From assembly GCA_021815005.1 (NCBI GenBank), contig JAKAHL010000005.1, positions 1 through 17,892 of the forward strand: a DNA stretch of 17,892 nucleotides, given 5' to 3'. Source of the stretch: Chloroflexota bacterium. Its GTDB lineage: Bacteria > Chloroflexota > Limnocylindria > Limnocylindrales > CSP1-4. This document shows positions 6,081-13,414 of the stretch, piece by piece. The first letter of the stretch is position 1. Each line of letters starts with the position of its first letter. The translations under genes were made by a program, and so were the position numbers. The notes beneath the pieces are model-generated. The model made no database searches. It saw only the letters and a program-made list of their open reading frames with translations, and had not been told where the DNA came from.

Positions 6081-7180
6081 GTGTCGTGATCCCGGCGCTG
6101 ACCGCGCTGCTCGCCGCCGTCTTCACCGTGCTGCTGGTGGACCAGTGGCGGGACCGCCACCACGGCTTCCAGCTCGCCTGGGCCGTCGGCACCCTGTGCT
6201 ACACCCTCGGCTCGGGTGCCGAGGCCGTCGCGGCTGCCACCGGCTGGAGCGAGCCGCTCTACCGGACCTGGTACCTGGCGGGCGGCGTCATGACGGCAGC
6301 ATGGCTCGGCCTGGGGACCGGGTTCCTCCTGGCGCGGACCCGCTTCGGCTACACGTACGCGGCGCTGTTCCTGCTGGGCGGCCTCATCGCCCTCGCCAGC
6401 GCGCTCAGCCCCAAGTACGCGGGTGCTGGCCCGCTGCCGCTCGCGTACGCGGGCGGCACCCTCGTGGCCGCCGTGGCCGTGTTCGGGCTGGCCTACCGCT
6501 GGAGCGGGGCGTGGGTGCGGGTCGCGGCGGCCCTCGTGGCAGCGCTCACGCTCGCCGGCATCGCCATCGCCGTCACGATGCCGCCCCTGCCCGCGCCGGG
6601 CTACTCCCTCAACGGGGCGGGCCAGCCGACCGGCGACGCGATGCCGGCATCGCTCCACGTCCTCGCCGTCGTGATGAACATCCCGGGCGGCATGGCGCTG
6701 CTGCTGGGCGCGGTCTTCTCGGCCTACGTGTTCATGCCCAAGCACCGCGTGGTGGCGTACTCCCTGGACCGGGGCCAGCCCGCCGGGCGGCTCCTCGCCA
6801 ACCTGCTGCTCGCCCTGCCGGCCATCGCGGTCAACCTGGTGGCGTCACTGCCTGCCGCGGCGCGCGACCTGCGGGCCGGCCGCCTCCACTCCCGCGTGCC
6901 GGCGACCCTGCTGATCGCGGCCGGCGCGCTCGTCCCCACCGCCACCGATTCGCTGAGCGTTGCCGGCGCCACGGCGATCAGCGCCATGGCCAGACTGGTG
7001 GGGATCGTGCTGCTGCTGGGCGGGTTCCTCGTCTCCACCGAGGTCTTCCGCGAGGTGCGGGTGCCGTTCACCTCGGTTCGGCTGGGTGCCACCGGGCGGG
7101 CACGGGCTCGCGAGCGCGATGCCGTCGCGGCCGTGGCGGCGGGAGCCCCCGCCGAGACGGGCGAGGCGGGCGGACACTAG
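6077..7180 (+). CDS. Polytopic membrane protein, unknown function, coupled to the HTH regulator
   Basis: A 367-residue integral membrane protein. The first 225 residues contain about seven hydrophobic segments, near residues 3-21, 32-55, 68-90, 95-112, 122-140, 148-170 and 196-222, with R/K-rich turns. More hydrophobic stretches follow near 240-260, 278-300 and 304-325, then a basic and Ala-rich cytoplasmic tail from about 335. The sevenfold N-terminal half recalls membrane sensor modules fused to signalling enzymes, but no histidine-kinase, GGDEF or phosphatase domain follows. GGGGAGG at 6056-6062 is a possible ribosome site, though 14 nt away; overlap with the upstream stop makes coupled translation more likely. 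I do not recognise the family. Lying between an HTH regulator and a response regulator, it could be the sensory partner of either. Confidence 0.75.
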   Translation: MSVVIPALTALLAAVFTVLLVDQWRDRHHGFQLAWAVGTLCYTLGSGAEAVAAATGWSEPLYRTWYLAGGVMTAAWLGLGTGFLLARTRFGYTYAALFLLGGLIALASALSPKYAGAGPLPLAYAGGTLVAAVAVFGLAYRWSGAWVRVAAALVAALTLAGIAIAVTMPPLPAPGYSLNGAGQPTGDAMPASLHVLAVVMNIPGGMALLLGAVFSAYVFMPKHRVVAYSLDRGQPAGRLLANLLLALPAIAVNLVASLPAAARDLRAGRLHSRVPATLLIAAGALVPTATDSLSVAGATAISAMARLVGIVLLLGGFLVSTEVFREVRVPFTSVRLGATGRARARERDAVAAVAAGAPAETGEAGGH

Positions 7181-7214
7181 GGGTCGGGCGGTCGCCGCCG
7201 GGCTGGCCACCCCG

Positions 7215-7220
7215 TATCCT
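7215..7220 (+). promoter_or_regulatory. -10-like box TATCCT for the response regulator
   Basis: TATCCT preceded by CG ends seven nt before the ATG at 7228, giving the response regulator its own predicted leaderless start in the 47-nt gap after the membrane gene. Confidence 0.45.
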
Positions 7221-7227
7221 GTCGCCC

Positions 7228-7902
7228 ATGAGCACCGACCATGCCGGGGGGAGCGGACCTGACGGTGGCGCGGACGGCCGGATCAGGGTCCTGGTCGTGG
7301 ACGACCACCTCGTGGTCCGTCGCGGCCTGCGCAGCTTCTTCGACCTCCTCGGCGACATCGAGGTGGTGGGCGAGGCCGAGGACGGGCTGCGTGCCGTGGC
7401 GCTCGCCGACGCGCTGGCGCCGGACGTCGTCCTGATGGACATCGTGATGCCCGCGATGGACGGGATCGCCGCCATCGCCGAGATCAAGCGCCGACGGCCC
7501 GACACCGAGGTCGTGGCGCTCACGAGCTTCATCGAGGAGGACCGTGTCACGGCGGCGCTGGAGGCCGGGGCGTCGGGCTATCTGCTCAAGGACGCCGAGG
7601 CCGATGACGTGGCGGCCGCCGTGCGTCGGGCCCACGCGGGCGAGATCCACCTGGACCCGCAGGTGGTCCGGCTGCTGGCCGGGCGCGTCCGGGGTCCCGG
7701 CGCGCTGGCCGAGCCCCTCACCGAGCGGGAGCGTGAGGTCCTGCGGCTGGTGGCCCGCGGCCATTCCAACAAGGAGATCGCCACGCTGCTCGACATCACC
7801 GAGCGCACGGCCCGCACCCACGTGTCGAACATCCTGGGCAAGCTCGACCTCGCCAGCCGGACCCAGGCGGCCCTTTGGGCGATCGAGCACAGGGCGGTCT
7901 GA
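7228..7902 (+). CDS. NarL/LuxR-family two-component response regulator (orphan)
   Basis: A 224-residue regulator. The receiver domain spans about residues 18-135 with acidic pocket D25 and D26, phospho-acceptor D71 in V-L-M-D-I-V-M-P, T99 in V-V-A-L-T-S-F and K121 in Y-L-L-K-D-A. The C-terminal LuxR-type helix-turn-helix starts near 157 with L-T-E-R-E-R-E-V-L-R-L-V and contains N-K-E-I-A and V-S-N-I-L-G-K-L. All phosphorylation residues are present, so it should be activated by phosphotransfer and bind DNA as a dimer. No histidine kinase lies in the window, so it is orphan here. The ATG at 7228 is chosen from the -10 box; the first 17 residues are a Gly/Asp-rich lead. It resembles the LiaR/DegU side of the family. 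Confidence 0.93.
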   Translation: MSTDHAGGSGPDGGADGRIRVLVVDDHLVVRRGLRSFFDLLGDIEVVGEAEDGLRAVALADALAPDVVLMDIVMPAMDGIAAIAEIKRRRPDTEVVALTSFIEEDRVTAALEAGASGYLLKDAEADDVAAAVRRAHAGEIHLDPQVVRLLAGRVRGPGALAEPLTEREREVLRLVARGHSNKEIATLLDITERTARTHVSNILGKLDLASRTQAALWAIEHRAV

Positions 7903-7907
7903 CCGGC

Positions 7908-8669
7908 ATGGCGGGCCGCGAGGCCTGGACCGCGGCGGGGCCGCCTGGTGCGCCGGCGATCGTCTTCGTCCACGGCACCCGCCTGACCCGGCGCCAGTGG
8001 GACGCGCCGATGCGCCTCCTCTCCGCCCGGTATCGGTGCGTGGCCGTGGACCTGCCCGGCCACGGGCGGCTGGCAGACACGCCCTTCACCCGTGATGGCG
8101 CGGCGGACGTCGTGGCGGACGCCATCACGGCCGAGGCCGCCGACGGACGGGCGGTCGTGGTCGGCCTGTCGCTGGGCGGCTATGTCGCGATCGACGCGGC
8201 GGCGCGCCATCCGGAGCGCGTCGCGGGGCTGGTGCTGGCCGGGTGCTCCGCCGAGCCGGACGGGCTGGTGGCGCTGCTGTTCCGGGCCGCGGCCCGGCTG
8301 CTGGACGGTGTCCCGCTCCCGCTGCTCGCCCGAGCTGACGGCTGGCTGTTCCGGTTCCGCTACCGCGAACGGATCGCGCGGCCGGTCATCGAGGGCGGTC
8401 TCTGGCCGGCGGGCGGTGCGACCGCGCTGCGGGCCATTGTCGGCGGCCGCTACCTCGACCGGCTGGCGTGGCTCTGGACGCCCGTGCTGCTCGTGAACGG
8501 CGCCCTGGACCCGGTGTTCGGGCCGGGCGGCGCCGCGTGGGCCGCCGCGTGCCGGAGCGGACGGCACCTGGTGATCCCGCGGGCGACGCACCTCGCGCCG
8601 CTCGACCGGCCGCGGGCCTTCGCCGGGATCGTCGCCCGGTTCGCCGCCGAGATCGCCCGGGACGACTGA
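7908..8669 (+). CDS. Alpha/beta-fold hydrolase
   Basis: A 253-residue alpha/beta hydrolase with a complete predicted triad: nucleophile Ser88 in V-G-L-S-L-G-G, Asp201 in N-G-A-L-D-P-V-F, and His228 in A-T-H-L-A-P-L-D. The oxyanion region is F-V-H-G-T near residues 20-24, and the conserved D-L-P-G-H-G is at 48-53. The cap region (about 110-180) is short. The ATG at 7908 follows the response-regulator stop by five nt, so the two are probably co-transcribed; a more upstream start would overlap that gene. There is no signal peptide, so it is cytoplasmic. Family members include esterases, lactonases and C-C hydrolases; the substrate cannot be told from the sequence. Confidence 0.88.
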   Translation: MAGREAWTAAGPPGAPAIVFVHGTRLTRRQWDAPMRLLSARYRCVAVDLPGHGRLADTPFTRDGAADVVADAITAEAADGRAVVVGLSLGGYVAIDAAARHPERVAGLVLAGCSAEPDGLVALLFRAAARLLDGVPLPLLARADGWLFRFRYRERIARPVIEGGLWPAGGATALRAIVGGRYLDRLAWLWTPVLLVNGALDPVFGPGGAAWAAACRSGRHLVIPRATHLAPLDRPRAFAGIVARFAAEIARDD

Positions 8670-8692
8670 GTCGGGACGCACGGGGCGGCGGG

Positions 8693-8698
8693 TATACT
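8693..8698 (+). promoter_or_regulatory. -10-like box TATACT for galU
   Basis: GGGTATACT is the best match to TATAAT in the window, 35 nt before the galU ATG. It predicts a leader of about 29 nt that includes a ribosome site. The -35 is not recognisable. Confidence 0.6.
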
Positions 8699-8723
8699 GG
8701 CCGCCACGCCACGCCCGCCCACC

Positions 8724-8729
8724 GAGAGG
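8724..8729 (+). promoter_or_regulatory. Shine-Dalgarno GAGAGG for galU
   Basis: GAGAGG ends four nt before the ATG at 8734, confirming this start. Confidence 0.55.
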
Positions 8730-8733
8730 TTCG

Positions 8734-9612
8734 ATGCGCGTCCGCAAAGCCGTGTTCCCGGCCGCAGGCTGGGGAACCCGCTTCCTCCCAGCGACCAAGG
8801 CGCAGCCCAAAGAGATGCTGCCGCTGGTTGACAAACCCGTGATCCAGTACGCCGTCGAGGAGGCGGTCGCCGCCGGCATCGAGCAGGTGATCATCGTCAC
8901 CTCCAGCCAGAAGCGCGCGATCGAGGACCACTTCGACCTCAACTTCGAGCTCGAGCACATGCTCGAGGAGAAGGGCGACATCGAGCACCTGCGCCAGGTC
9001 CGGCACATCACGGACCTCGCCCAGGTTGCCTACATCCGCCAGAAGGAGCAGCTGGGCCTGGGCCACGCGGTGCTCATGGCGAAGGACCTCATCGGGCACG
9101 AGCCGTTCGCGGTGATCCTGCCCGACGACGTCGTCATCGCGGACCGCCCGTGCATCGGGCAGCTGATCCACGCCTACCACCAGTTCCACGGCTCTGTGGT
9201 CGCGGTGACGGAGGTCTCGGACGAGGAGACCAGCCGCTACGGCGTCATCGGCGGCGAGCCCGTCGGCGGCAGCGCGGACGGAGACCGCACCTACCAGGTG
9301 AGCCAGCTCGTGGAGAAGCCCGCTCCCGGCACCGCGCCCTCAAATCTCGCGGTGATCGGCCGGTACGTGCTGACCCCCAAGATCTTCGACAAGCTGGAGC
9401 AGACGCAGCGCGGCGCCGGCGGCGAGATCCAGCTGACCGACGCGATCCACGCGCTCATGGACGAGCAGAGCGTCTTCGGCTATGCCTTCGAGGGGCGGCG
9501 CTTCGACGCCGGCACCACGATGGGCTGGCTCCAGGCGTCTGTGGAGCTGGCGCTCGCGCGGCCTGACTTCGGCGGCGAGTTCCGGACGTTCCTCCGATCG
9601 CTCGACATCTGA
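8734..9612 (+). CDS. galU: UTP--glucose-1-phosphate uridylyltransferase
   Basis: A 292-residue protein, the usual GalU length. It makes UDP-glucose from UTP and glucose 1-phosphate for glycans, glycolipids and cell-envelope sugars. The N-terminal nucleotide-binding signature A-A-G-W-G-T-R-F-L-P-A-T-K is followed by P-K-E-M-L-P-L-V-D-K-P and Q-Y-A-V-E-E-A. The metal/sugar-binding L-P-D-D-V-V is at 129-134, and K195 in L-V-E-K-P-A-P corresponds to the active-site lysine of the family. N-L-A-V-I-G-R-Y-V-L and G-G-E-I-Q-L-T-D-A complete the GalU pattern. It has its own promoter and ribosome site. The Ser/Thr kinase follows after 40 nt, probably on the same message. Its product could connect with the GH13 glucan genes at the left of the window, but that link is inference. 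Confidence 0.96.
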   Translation: MRVRKAVFPAAGWGTRFLPATKAQPKEMLPLVDKPVIQYAVEEAVAAGIEQVIIVTSSQKRAIEDHFDLNFELEHMLEEKGDIEHLRQVRHITDLAQVAYIRQKEQLGLGHAVLMAKDLIGHEPFAVILPDDVVIADRPCIGQLIHAYHQFHGSVVAVTEVSDEETSRYGVIGGEPVGGSADGDRTYQVSQLVEKPAPGTAPSNLAVIGRYVLTPKIFDKLEQTQRGAGGEIQLTDAIHALMDEQSVFGYAFEGRRFDAGTTMGWLQASVELALARPDFGGEFRTFLRSLDI

Positions 9613-9637
9613 CCGGCCAGCCCGGGCCCGCGCCAGC

Positions 9638-9642
9638 AGGAG
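9638..9642 (+). promoter_or_regulatory. Shine-Dalgarno AGGAG for the PASTA kinase
   Basis: AGGAG lies ten nt before the GTG at 9653 and supports that start over in-frame codons inside galU. Confidence 0.45.
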
Positions 9643-9652
9643 ACCGCAACAC

Positions 9653-11560
9653 GTGACCGAGATCGGCAGCATCCTCGGCGGCCGCTATCGCCTTCTGGAG
9701 CTCCTGGGGCAGGGCGGCATGGCGACGATCTACCGCGCCCGCGACGCTCAGCTGGAGCGCGACGTGGCCGTCAAGGTCCTCCGGGCCGAGTTCGGGCAGG
9801 ACCCGGACTTCGTCGCCCGCTTCGGCGACGAGGCCCGCGCGGCGGCGTCGCTGAGCCATCCGAACATCGTCGCGGTGTTCGATTTCGGCCGGGACCCCTC
9901 CGGCGACCAGTTCATCGTGATGGAGCTGGTCGAGGGGCAGGACATCGCGTCGATCCTGCGCGAGAACGGCCCGCTGGCCCCCCGCCAGGCCGCCCGCGTG
10001 GCGGCCGACGTCGCCAAGGCGCTCCACGCCGCGCACAGCCGGGGGATCGTCCACCGGGACGTGAAGCCGTCGAACATCCTGATCAGCCGCGACGGGCGCG
10101 TGAAGGTGGTGGACTTCGGCATCGCCCGCGCGCTCGACGACGCGCAGATCACGCTGCCGGGCATCACGATGGGCTCGGTGCACTACTTCGCGCCGGAGCA
10201 GGCCCGGGGCGAGCCGGCCACCGCCGCGTCCGATGTGTACGCGCTGGGCATCGTCCTGTTCGAGATGCTCACCGGCCAGCGCCCGTTCTCGGGCGACGGC
10301 GCCGCCGCCGTTGCGCTCGCCCGCCTGTCCGCCACGCCGCCGCCGCCGTCGTCGCTGCGGGCGTCGGTGCCGGCCGCGCTGGACGCGATCGTCGCCCGCG
10401 CGATGGCGCTGGACCCCGCCGACCGGTTTGCGTCGGCAGCGGCGATGAGCGGCGCCCTGGACGGGTTTCTTACCGACGGGACCGCTGGCGCCGCTGGCGC
10501 CGCGGGCGCGACGGTGGCGGGCCTCGCGAGAGGCGGGGTCGCCCCGCGGCCCGCGGCGCCGCGGGTCAACTACCCGCCCGACGCCTATGCCGGCACCACG
10601 GGCCCGGCCACCGTCACCACCCGCACGACGCTGCCGCCCCCGCCCGGAACCGGCTCCGGCGGCCCCTACGACGAGCCCGAGGACTCGAGCAGCGGGCCGT
10701 GGGCGTGGATTGCCGGCGTGCTCGGGATCGGGATTCTCGTGGTGGTGGCGTTCCTGCTGTTCCGGATGATCTCCGGCGGCGGATCCGCCGCCACGGCCAC
10801 GCAGTCGCCCAGCGCCAGCGCCAGCTCCGGCGGGTCGGGCGCCTCGGTGACCGTGCCGAACCTGGTGAACTCGCTGTACAGCGACGCGGCCACGCAGGCG
10901 GCGGGGATGGGCCTCTCCACGCAGCGAGCGGCGACGCAGGCCACGACCACGGTCCCGGCCGACACGGTGCTCGCCCAGGATCCACAGCCCGGCGCCTCGG
11001 TGCCGACGGGCACGGTGATCAAGCTCACGGTCGCGGTCAGCCCGTCGTCCGTGTCCGTGCCGGACCTGACGTCGCTGACGATCGGCGACGCCGCCAACGC
11101 CCTGGCCGCGGTCGGCCTCAAGCTGGGCACCAGCACCGAGGCATTCGACCCCACCGTCCCGGCCGGCCAGATCGTCACCCAGGACCCGGCGCCCGGCTCC
11201 AGCGCGGCCCCCGGCTCCACCGTGAGCTACACAGTCTCCATGGGTCCGCAGCCGTCGCCCAGCCCGACGCCCACACTCTCCCCGACGCAAACGCCTCCGC
11301 CCGTGCCGACCGCGACGCCGGTGCCGGCGGCCGTGAACGTCGGCAACTACCAGTGCCGGACGCTCAGCGAGGCGGCCTCCGCCATCGCCGCGGACGGGTT
11401 CGCGGTGGGCGCCGTCACCACGGACCCGGCCGGCGTGACGCCGGTCCCCGCCAGCTGGATCGTCAGCGCGCAGGAGCCCGCGCCCGGCACCAAGGCCGCC
11501 CAGGGGACGTCGGTCAACCTCACGCTGCGCGATCCGGCGACCTTCGCCTGCACCCCGTAG
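9653..11560 (+). CDS. Transmembrane Ser/Thr protein kinase with three PASTA repeats (PknB-like)
   Basis: A 635-residue PASTA kinase. The kinase domain covers about residues 12-275, with glycine loop G-Q-G-G-M-A-T, catalytic Lys41 (V-A-V-K-V-L), catalytic loop H-R-D136-V-K-P-S-N, D154-F-G and an A-P-E-Q motif. A Pro/Gly/Thr juxtamembrane linker follows, including a tandem GCTGGCGCC repeat in the DNA near 10480-10500. One membrane helix lies at about 350-373. Outside are PASTA 1 (about 399-463), PASTA 2 (467-530), a Pro/Thr/Ser stalk (531-558) and PASTA 3 (561-627). Such kinases sense peptidoglycan or lipid II and control growth and division. The only two cysteines in the whole protein, Cys568 and Cys633, bracket PASTA 3, suggesting a disulfide. 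The GTG start has AGGAG upstream; earlier in-frame starts would overlap galU. Confidence 0.95.
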   Translation: MTEIGSILGGRYRLLELLGQGGMATIYRARDAQLERDVAVKVLRAEFGQDPDFVARFGDEARAAASLSHPNIVAVFDFGRDPSGDQFIVMELVEGQDIASILRENGPLAPRQAARVAADVAKALHAAHSRGIVHRDVKPSNILISRDGRVKVVDFGIARALDDAQITLPGITMGSVHYFAPEQARGEPATAASDVYALGIVLFEMLTGQRPFSGDGAAAVALARLSATPPPPSSLRASVPAALDAIVARAMALDPADRFASAAAMSGALDGFLTDGTAGAAGAAGATVAGLARGGVAPRPAAPRVNYPPDAYAGTTGPATVTTRTTLPPPPGTGSGGPYDEPEDSSSGPWAWIAGVLGIGILVVVAFLLFRMISGGGSAATATQSPSASASSGGSGASVTVPNLVNSLYSDAATQAAGMGLSTQRAATQATTTVPADTVLAQDPQPGASVPTGTVIKLTVAVSPSSVSVPDLTSLTIGDAANALAAVGLKLGTSTEAFDPTVPAGQIVTQDPAPGSSAAPGSTVSYTVSMGPQPSPSPTPTLSPTQTPPPVPTATPVPAAVNVGNYQCRTLSEAASAIAADGFAVGAVTTDPAGVTPVPASWIVSAQEPAPGTKAAQGTSVNLTLRDPATFACTP

Positions 11561-11609
11561 GGGCGGCGCCCCGGGCGAGCCACGGGCCCGGCGGGGCGGG
11601 CCACGCCGC
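11560..11609. other. Convergent junction with GC-rich hairpins
   Basis: Between the kinase and the convergent zinc-ribbon gene, GGGGC-GGC-GCCCC (11560-11572) and CCGGGC/GCCCGG (11571-11576 with 11586-11591) can form mutually exclusive stems. No T run follows on either strand. They could help termination in a GC-rich genome but are not canonical terminators. Confidence 0.25.
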
Positions 11610-12053
11610 TCAGGAGTCCGGGTCGCCCCAGAGCGACCAGCGCGCGGTGCCCGGCCCCGAACTCGATGGGCCGGCGCCCGCGGAGGCTCCGGGCGGGGCC
11701 GCGGCCGTCCCGGCCGAGGCGACGCGGAGGTCATCGACGGGGACGAATGTCCTGGTCGGCCGCTCGTCGCGGCCGCGCAGCGACCCGCCGTCGCGGCCTC
11801 GCACCGAAGCGCCGACGCTGTCGGGTGTCGGGGATGCCGTCTCGTGGCTCGCCGGCCCCTCCCAGCACGGGAGGACCTCGGTCCCGCGCAGGGCGACCTT
11901 CCGCGGGCGTTGCCCGCACAGGCCCAGCCCGCCCGCGACGCCGCGGCGGTAGTGGCGGCAGGCGGCGCACGAGGTAGTGGATCGACCGCAGAGCCAGCAC
12001 CGGGCGGACTCCGGTTGGGGGGTGTTGCAGTGCGGGCAGCGCCACAGCGGCAT
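11610..12053 (-). CDS. Small protein with two four-cysteine metal sites
   Basis: A 147-residue protein starting at the ATG at 12053. Cys6, Cys9, Cys19 and Cys22 (C-P-H-C and C-W-L-C) form a zinc ribbon. A second set, Cys29, Cys32, Cys46 and Cys63 (C-A-A-C-R-H-Y, G-L-C-G, P-C-W-E), makes a separate probable metal site. After residue 65 the sequence is Ser/Pro/Gly/Arg-rich and likely disordered, ending with W-S-L-W-G-D-P-D-S. There is no membrane segment. It lies downstream of the Ig-repeat gene on the same strand but has its own TACGAT box six nt before the ATG. Function unknown; similar double-ribbon proteins bind zinc structurally, and an Fe-S or redox role for the second set cannot be excluded. 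Confidence 0.78.
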   Translation of the reverse strand: MPLWRCPHCNTPQPESARCWLCGRSTTSCAACRHYRRGVAGGLGLCGQRPRKVALRGTEVLPCWEGPASHETASPTPDSVGASVRGRDGGSLRGRDERPTRTFVPVDDLRVASAGTAAAPPGASAGAGPSSSGPGTARWSLWGDPDS

Positions 12054-12059
12054 GGTCGC

Positions 12060-12065
12060 ATCGTA
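12060..12065 (-). promoter_or_regulatory. -10-like box TACGAT for the zinc-ribbon gene
   Basis: On the minus strand TACGAT ends six nt before the ATG at 12053, the same geometry as on the plus strand. It predicts a leaderless message. Confidence 0.45.
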
Positions 12066-12123
12066 GATGCGCCGGGGGCGGCTGTCGACCCGTTCCGCGC
12101 CGTGGCCGTCTGGACCTCGGCCG

Positions 12124-13332
12124 TCAGCGGACGGTCAGCACCGCGCGGTCGGTGGCGGTCTGGCTGCCGGTCGGGAGCGTGATCAGGACCGTCGTCAGGC
12201 CCGAGCCCGCCATCGCGCCCTTGGGGATGGAGGTCGTGAACGAGGCGACGCCCCGCTGGTCGGTGATGATGGGCGCCGAGACCACCGGCTGGAGCCCCGG
12301 GACGCTCACGGTGAACAGCGCGGAGGCGCCGGCCACGCGGCTGCCGTCCGCCCCCACCACGGTGGCCGTGAACGTCACCGACGTCGGGAGCCTCTTGCTG
12401 TCGAACTGGTAGACGGTCCCCACCAGCTTCACGCGCAGGGTGCCGGTGCCCAGGGCCACGCTGATCGTGGCCGTGTTGCTGTTGCCCGCGGGGTCGGTCA
12501 CGGTCACCGTCAGGTTGTTCGGCCCTGCGGCGACGGCGATGCTCGTGGAGAACAGGCCCGTGTCGTCGGCGGTGGTGTTCGCCGTGGCGCCGTTGGCGTC
12601 GTCCTGGACGCGGACGCTGGACCCAGCCTGCGTCTTGCCCTTCACCGCGACCGAGGTCCCCGTCACGCTGGCCCCGTTCTTGGGCGTCGTGATCGAGATG
12701 GGGGGTTTGGACACGTCGAGCGTGACGACCACGCCCGCCGACGGCGCGCTCTCCCCGCTGGGGCCCGCGATGGTGGCGGTGAACGTGTTGGCGCCCTTGG
12801 CCAGGGCCACCGAGGAGAACACGAGCGTGGCGGTCCCGCCGACGGGCGCCTCGGTCACGATGGCCGGCGCGGCCTTCGGCAGCGCCACGTAGAGCCGGCA
12901 CGTGAACCCGGTCTGGCCCACGACGGCAGCCGGCACCTGCACCGTGAGGTCAACGCTCGCGACATTCGTGATCGGCGAGCCCGGCGGCTCGATCACGGGC
13001 GCGCCGCTGACCGTCCCGGCGACACTTGGCGTGGGGGAGCCGGCGAAATTGGCGAGCGAGCCGGCCAGGTCGCCGAGGCCCTTGGCCATGGAGGACGCGG
13101 CGGGACCGACCACGCCCAGCGCGATCATCACGCAGATCCAGCCCAGCACCAGGATCCCGCCGCCGAGGGCCACGCTCGCCGCGAGCGGCAGCCGCTGCCG
13201 GCGCCCCACGGCTCGATGGCGCAACAGGCGCGCGGTGGACGGTTGCGCGGGGCGGATCCGGCCGCGCGTCGGGCCGTGGGGCGAGGGTCGGGGGCGAACC
13301 TGCGGCGGCCGGCCCCCGCGGCGGGCATCCAT
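12124..13332 (-). CDS. Membrane-anchored protein with three Ig-like domains
   Basis: A 402-residue protein read from an ATG at 13332. A longer reading to 13557 is possible, but it would overlap the start of the divergent gene at 13449, and its added sequence has only shadow-like composition. Residues 1-47 are Arg/Pro-rich and cytoplasmic. One membrane helix spans about 48-75 (L-P-L-A-A-S-V-A-L-G-G-G-I-L-V-L), so the topology is type II. After a Ser/Gly linker come three beta-rich domains: about 117-212, about 213-300 (T-P-K-N-G-A-S-V-T-G and T-V-T-D-P-A-G-N-S, typical of bacterial Ig-like repeats) and about 301-402 (T-D-Q-R-G-V-A-S-F, like invasin-type Big_1). It is probably a surface adhesin or envelope scaffold. 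No enzyme motif is seen. Sitting beside a PASTA kinase, it could belong to envelope control, but this is inference. Confidence 0.82.
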   Translation of the reverse strand: MDARRGGRPPQVRPRPSPHGPTRGRIRPAQPSTARLLRHRAVGRRQRLPLAASVALGGGILVLGWICVMIALGVVGPAASSMAKGLGDLAGSLANFAGSPTPSVAGTVSGAPVIEPPGSPITNVASVDLTVQVPAAVVGQTGFTCRLYVALPKAAPAIVTEAPVGGTATLVFSSVALAKGANTFTATIAGPSGESAPSAGVVVTLDVSKPPISITTPKNGASVTGTSVAVKGKTQAGSSVRVQDDANGATANTTADDTGLFSTSIAVAAGPNNLTVTVTDPAGNSNTATISVALGTGTLRVKLVGTVYQFDSKRLPTSVTFTATVVGADGSRVAGASALFTVSVPGLQPVVSAPIITDQRGVASFTTSIPKGAMAGSGLTTVLITLPTGSQTATDRAVLTVR

Positions 13333-13340
13333 CGCGGCCG

Positions 13341-13346
13341 ATTGTC
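13341..13346 (-). promoter_or_regulatory. Possible -10 box GACAAT for the Ig-repeat gene
   Basis: On the minus strand GACAAT (a near match to TANAAT) ends eight nt before the ATG at 13332. It is weaker than the other boxes because the first T is replaced. Confidence 0.3.
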
Positions 13347-13408
13347 GCACGAAGCGGGCCGGCGGCCCGCTGCCCCGCCGCTCGCGACTCGACCGCGATC
13401 GCCGGTGG

Positions 13409-13414
13409 TACGCT
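13409..13414 (+). promoter_or_regulatory. -10-like box TACGCT for the cysteine-protein/folate operon
   Basis: CGGTGGTACGCT-GCGCCC nearly duplicates the box at 5181-5198. It lies 34 nt before the GTG at 13449, leaving room for a ribosome site. It is the only promoter-like signal seen for the four-gene operon. Confidence 0.55.

Noticed and set aside
11560..11591. Intrinsic terminator at the convergent junction
   Set aside because: Stems form but no T run follows on either strand, so it is listed only as hairpins with low confidence.
9455..12901. A minus-strand open frame of more than 1,100 codons across the PASTA kinase
   Set aside because: It is antisense to clear kinase and PASTA motifs and reads as Arg/Gly/His-rich low complexity, the usual shadow of high-GC genes.
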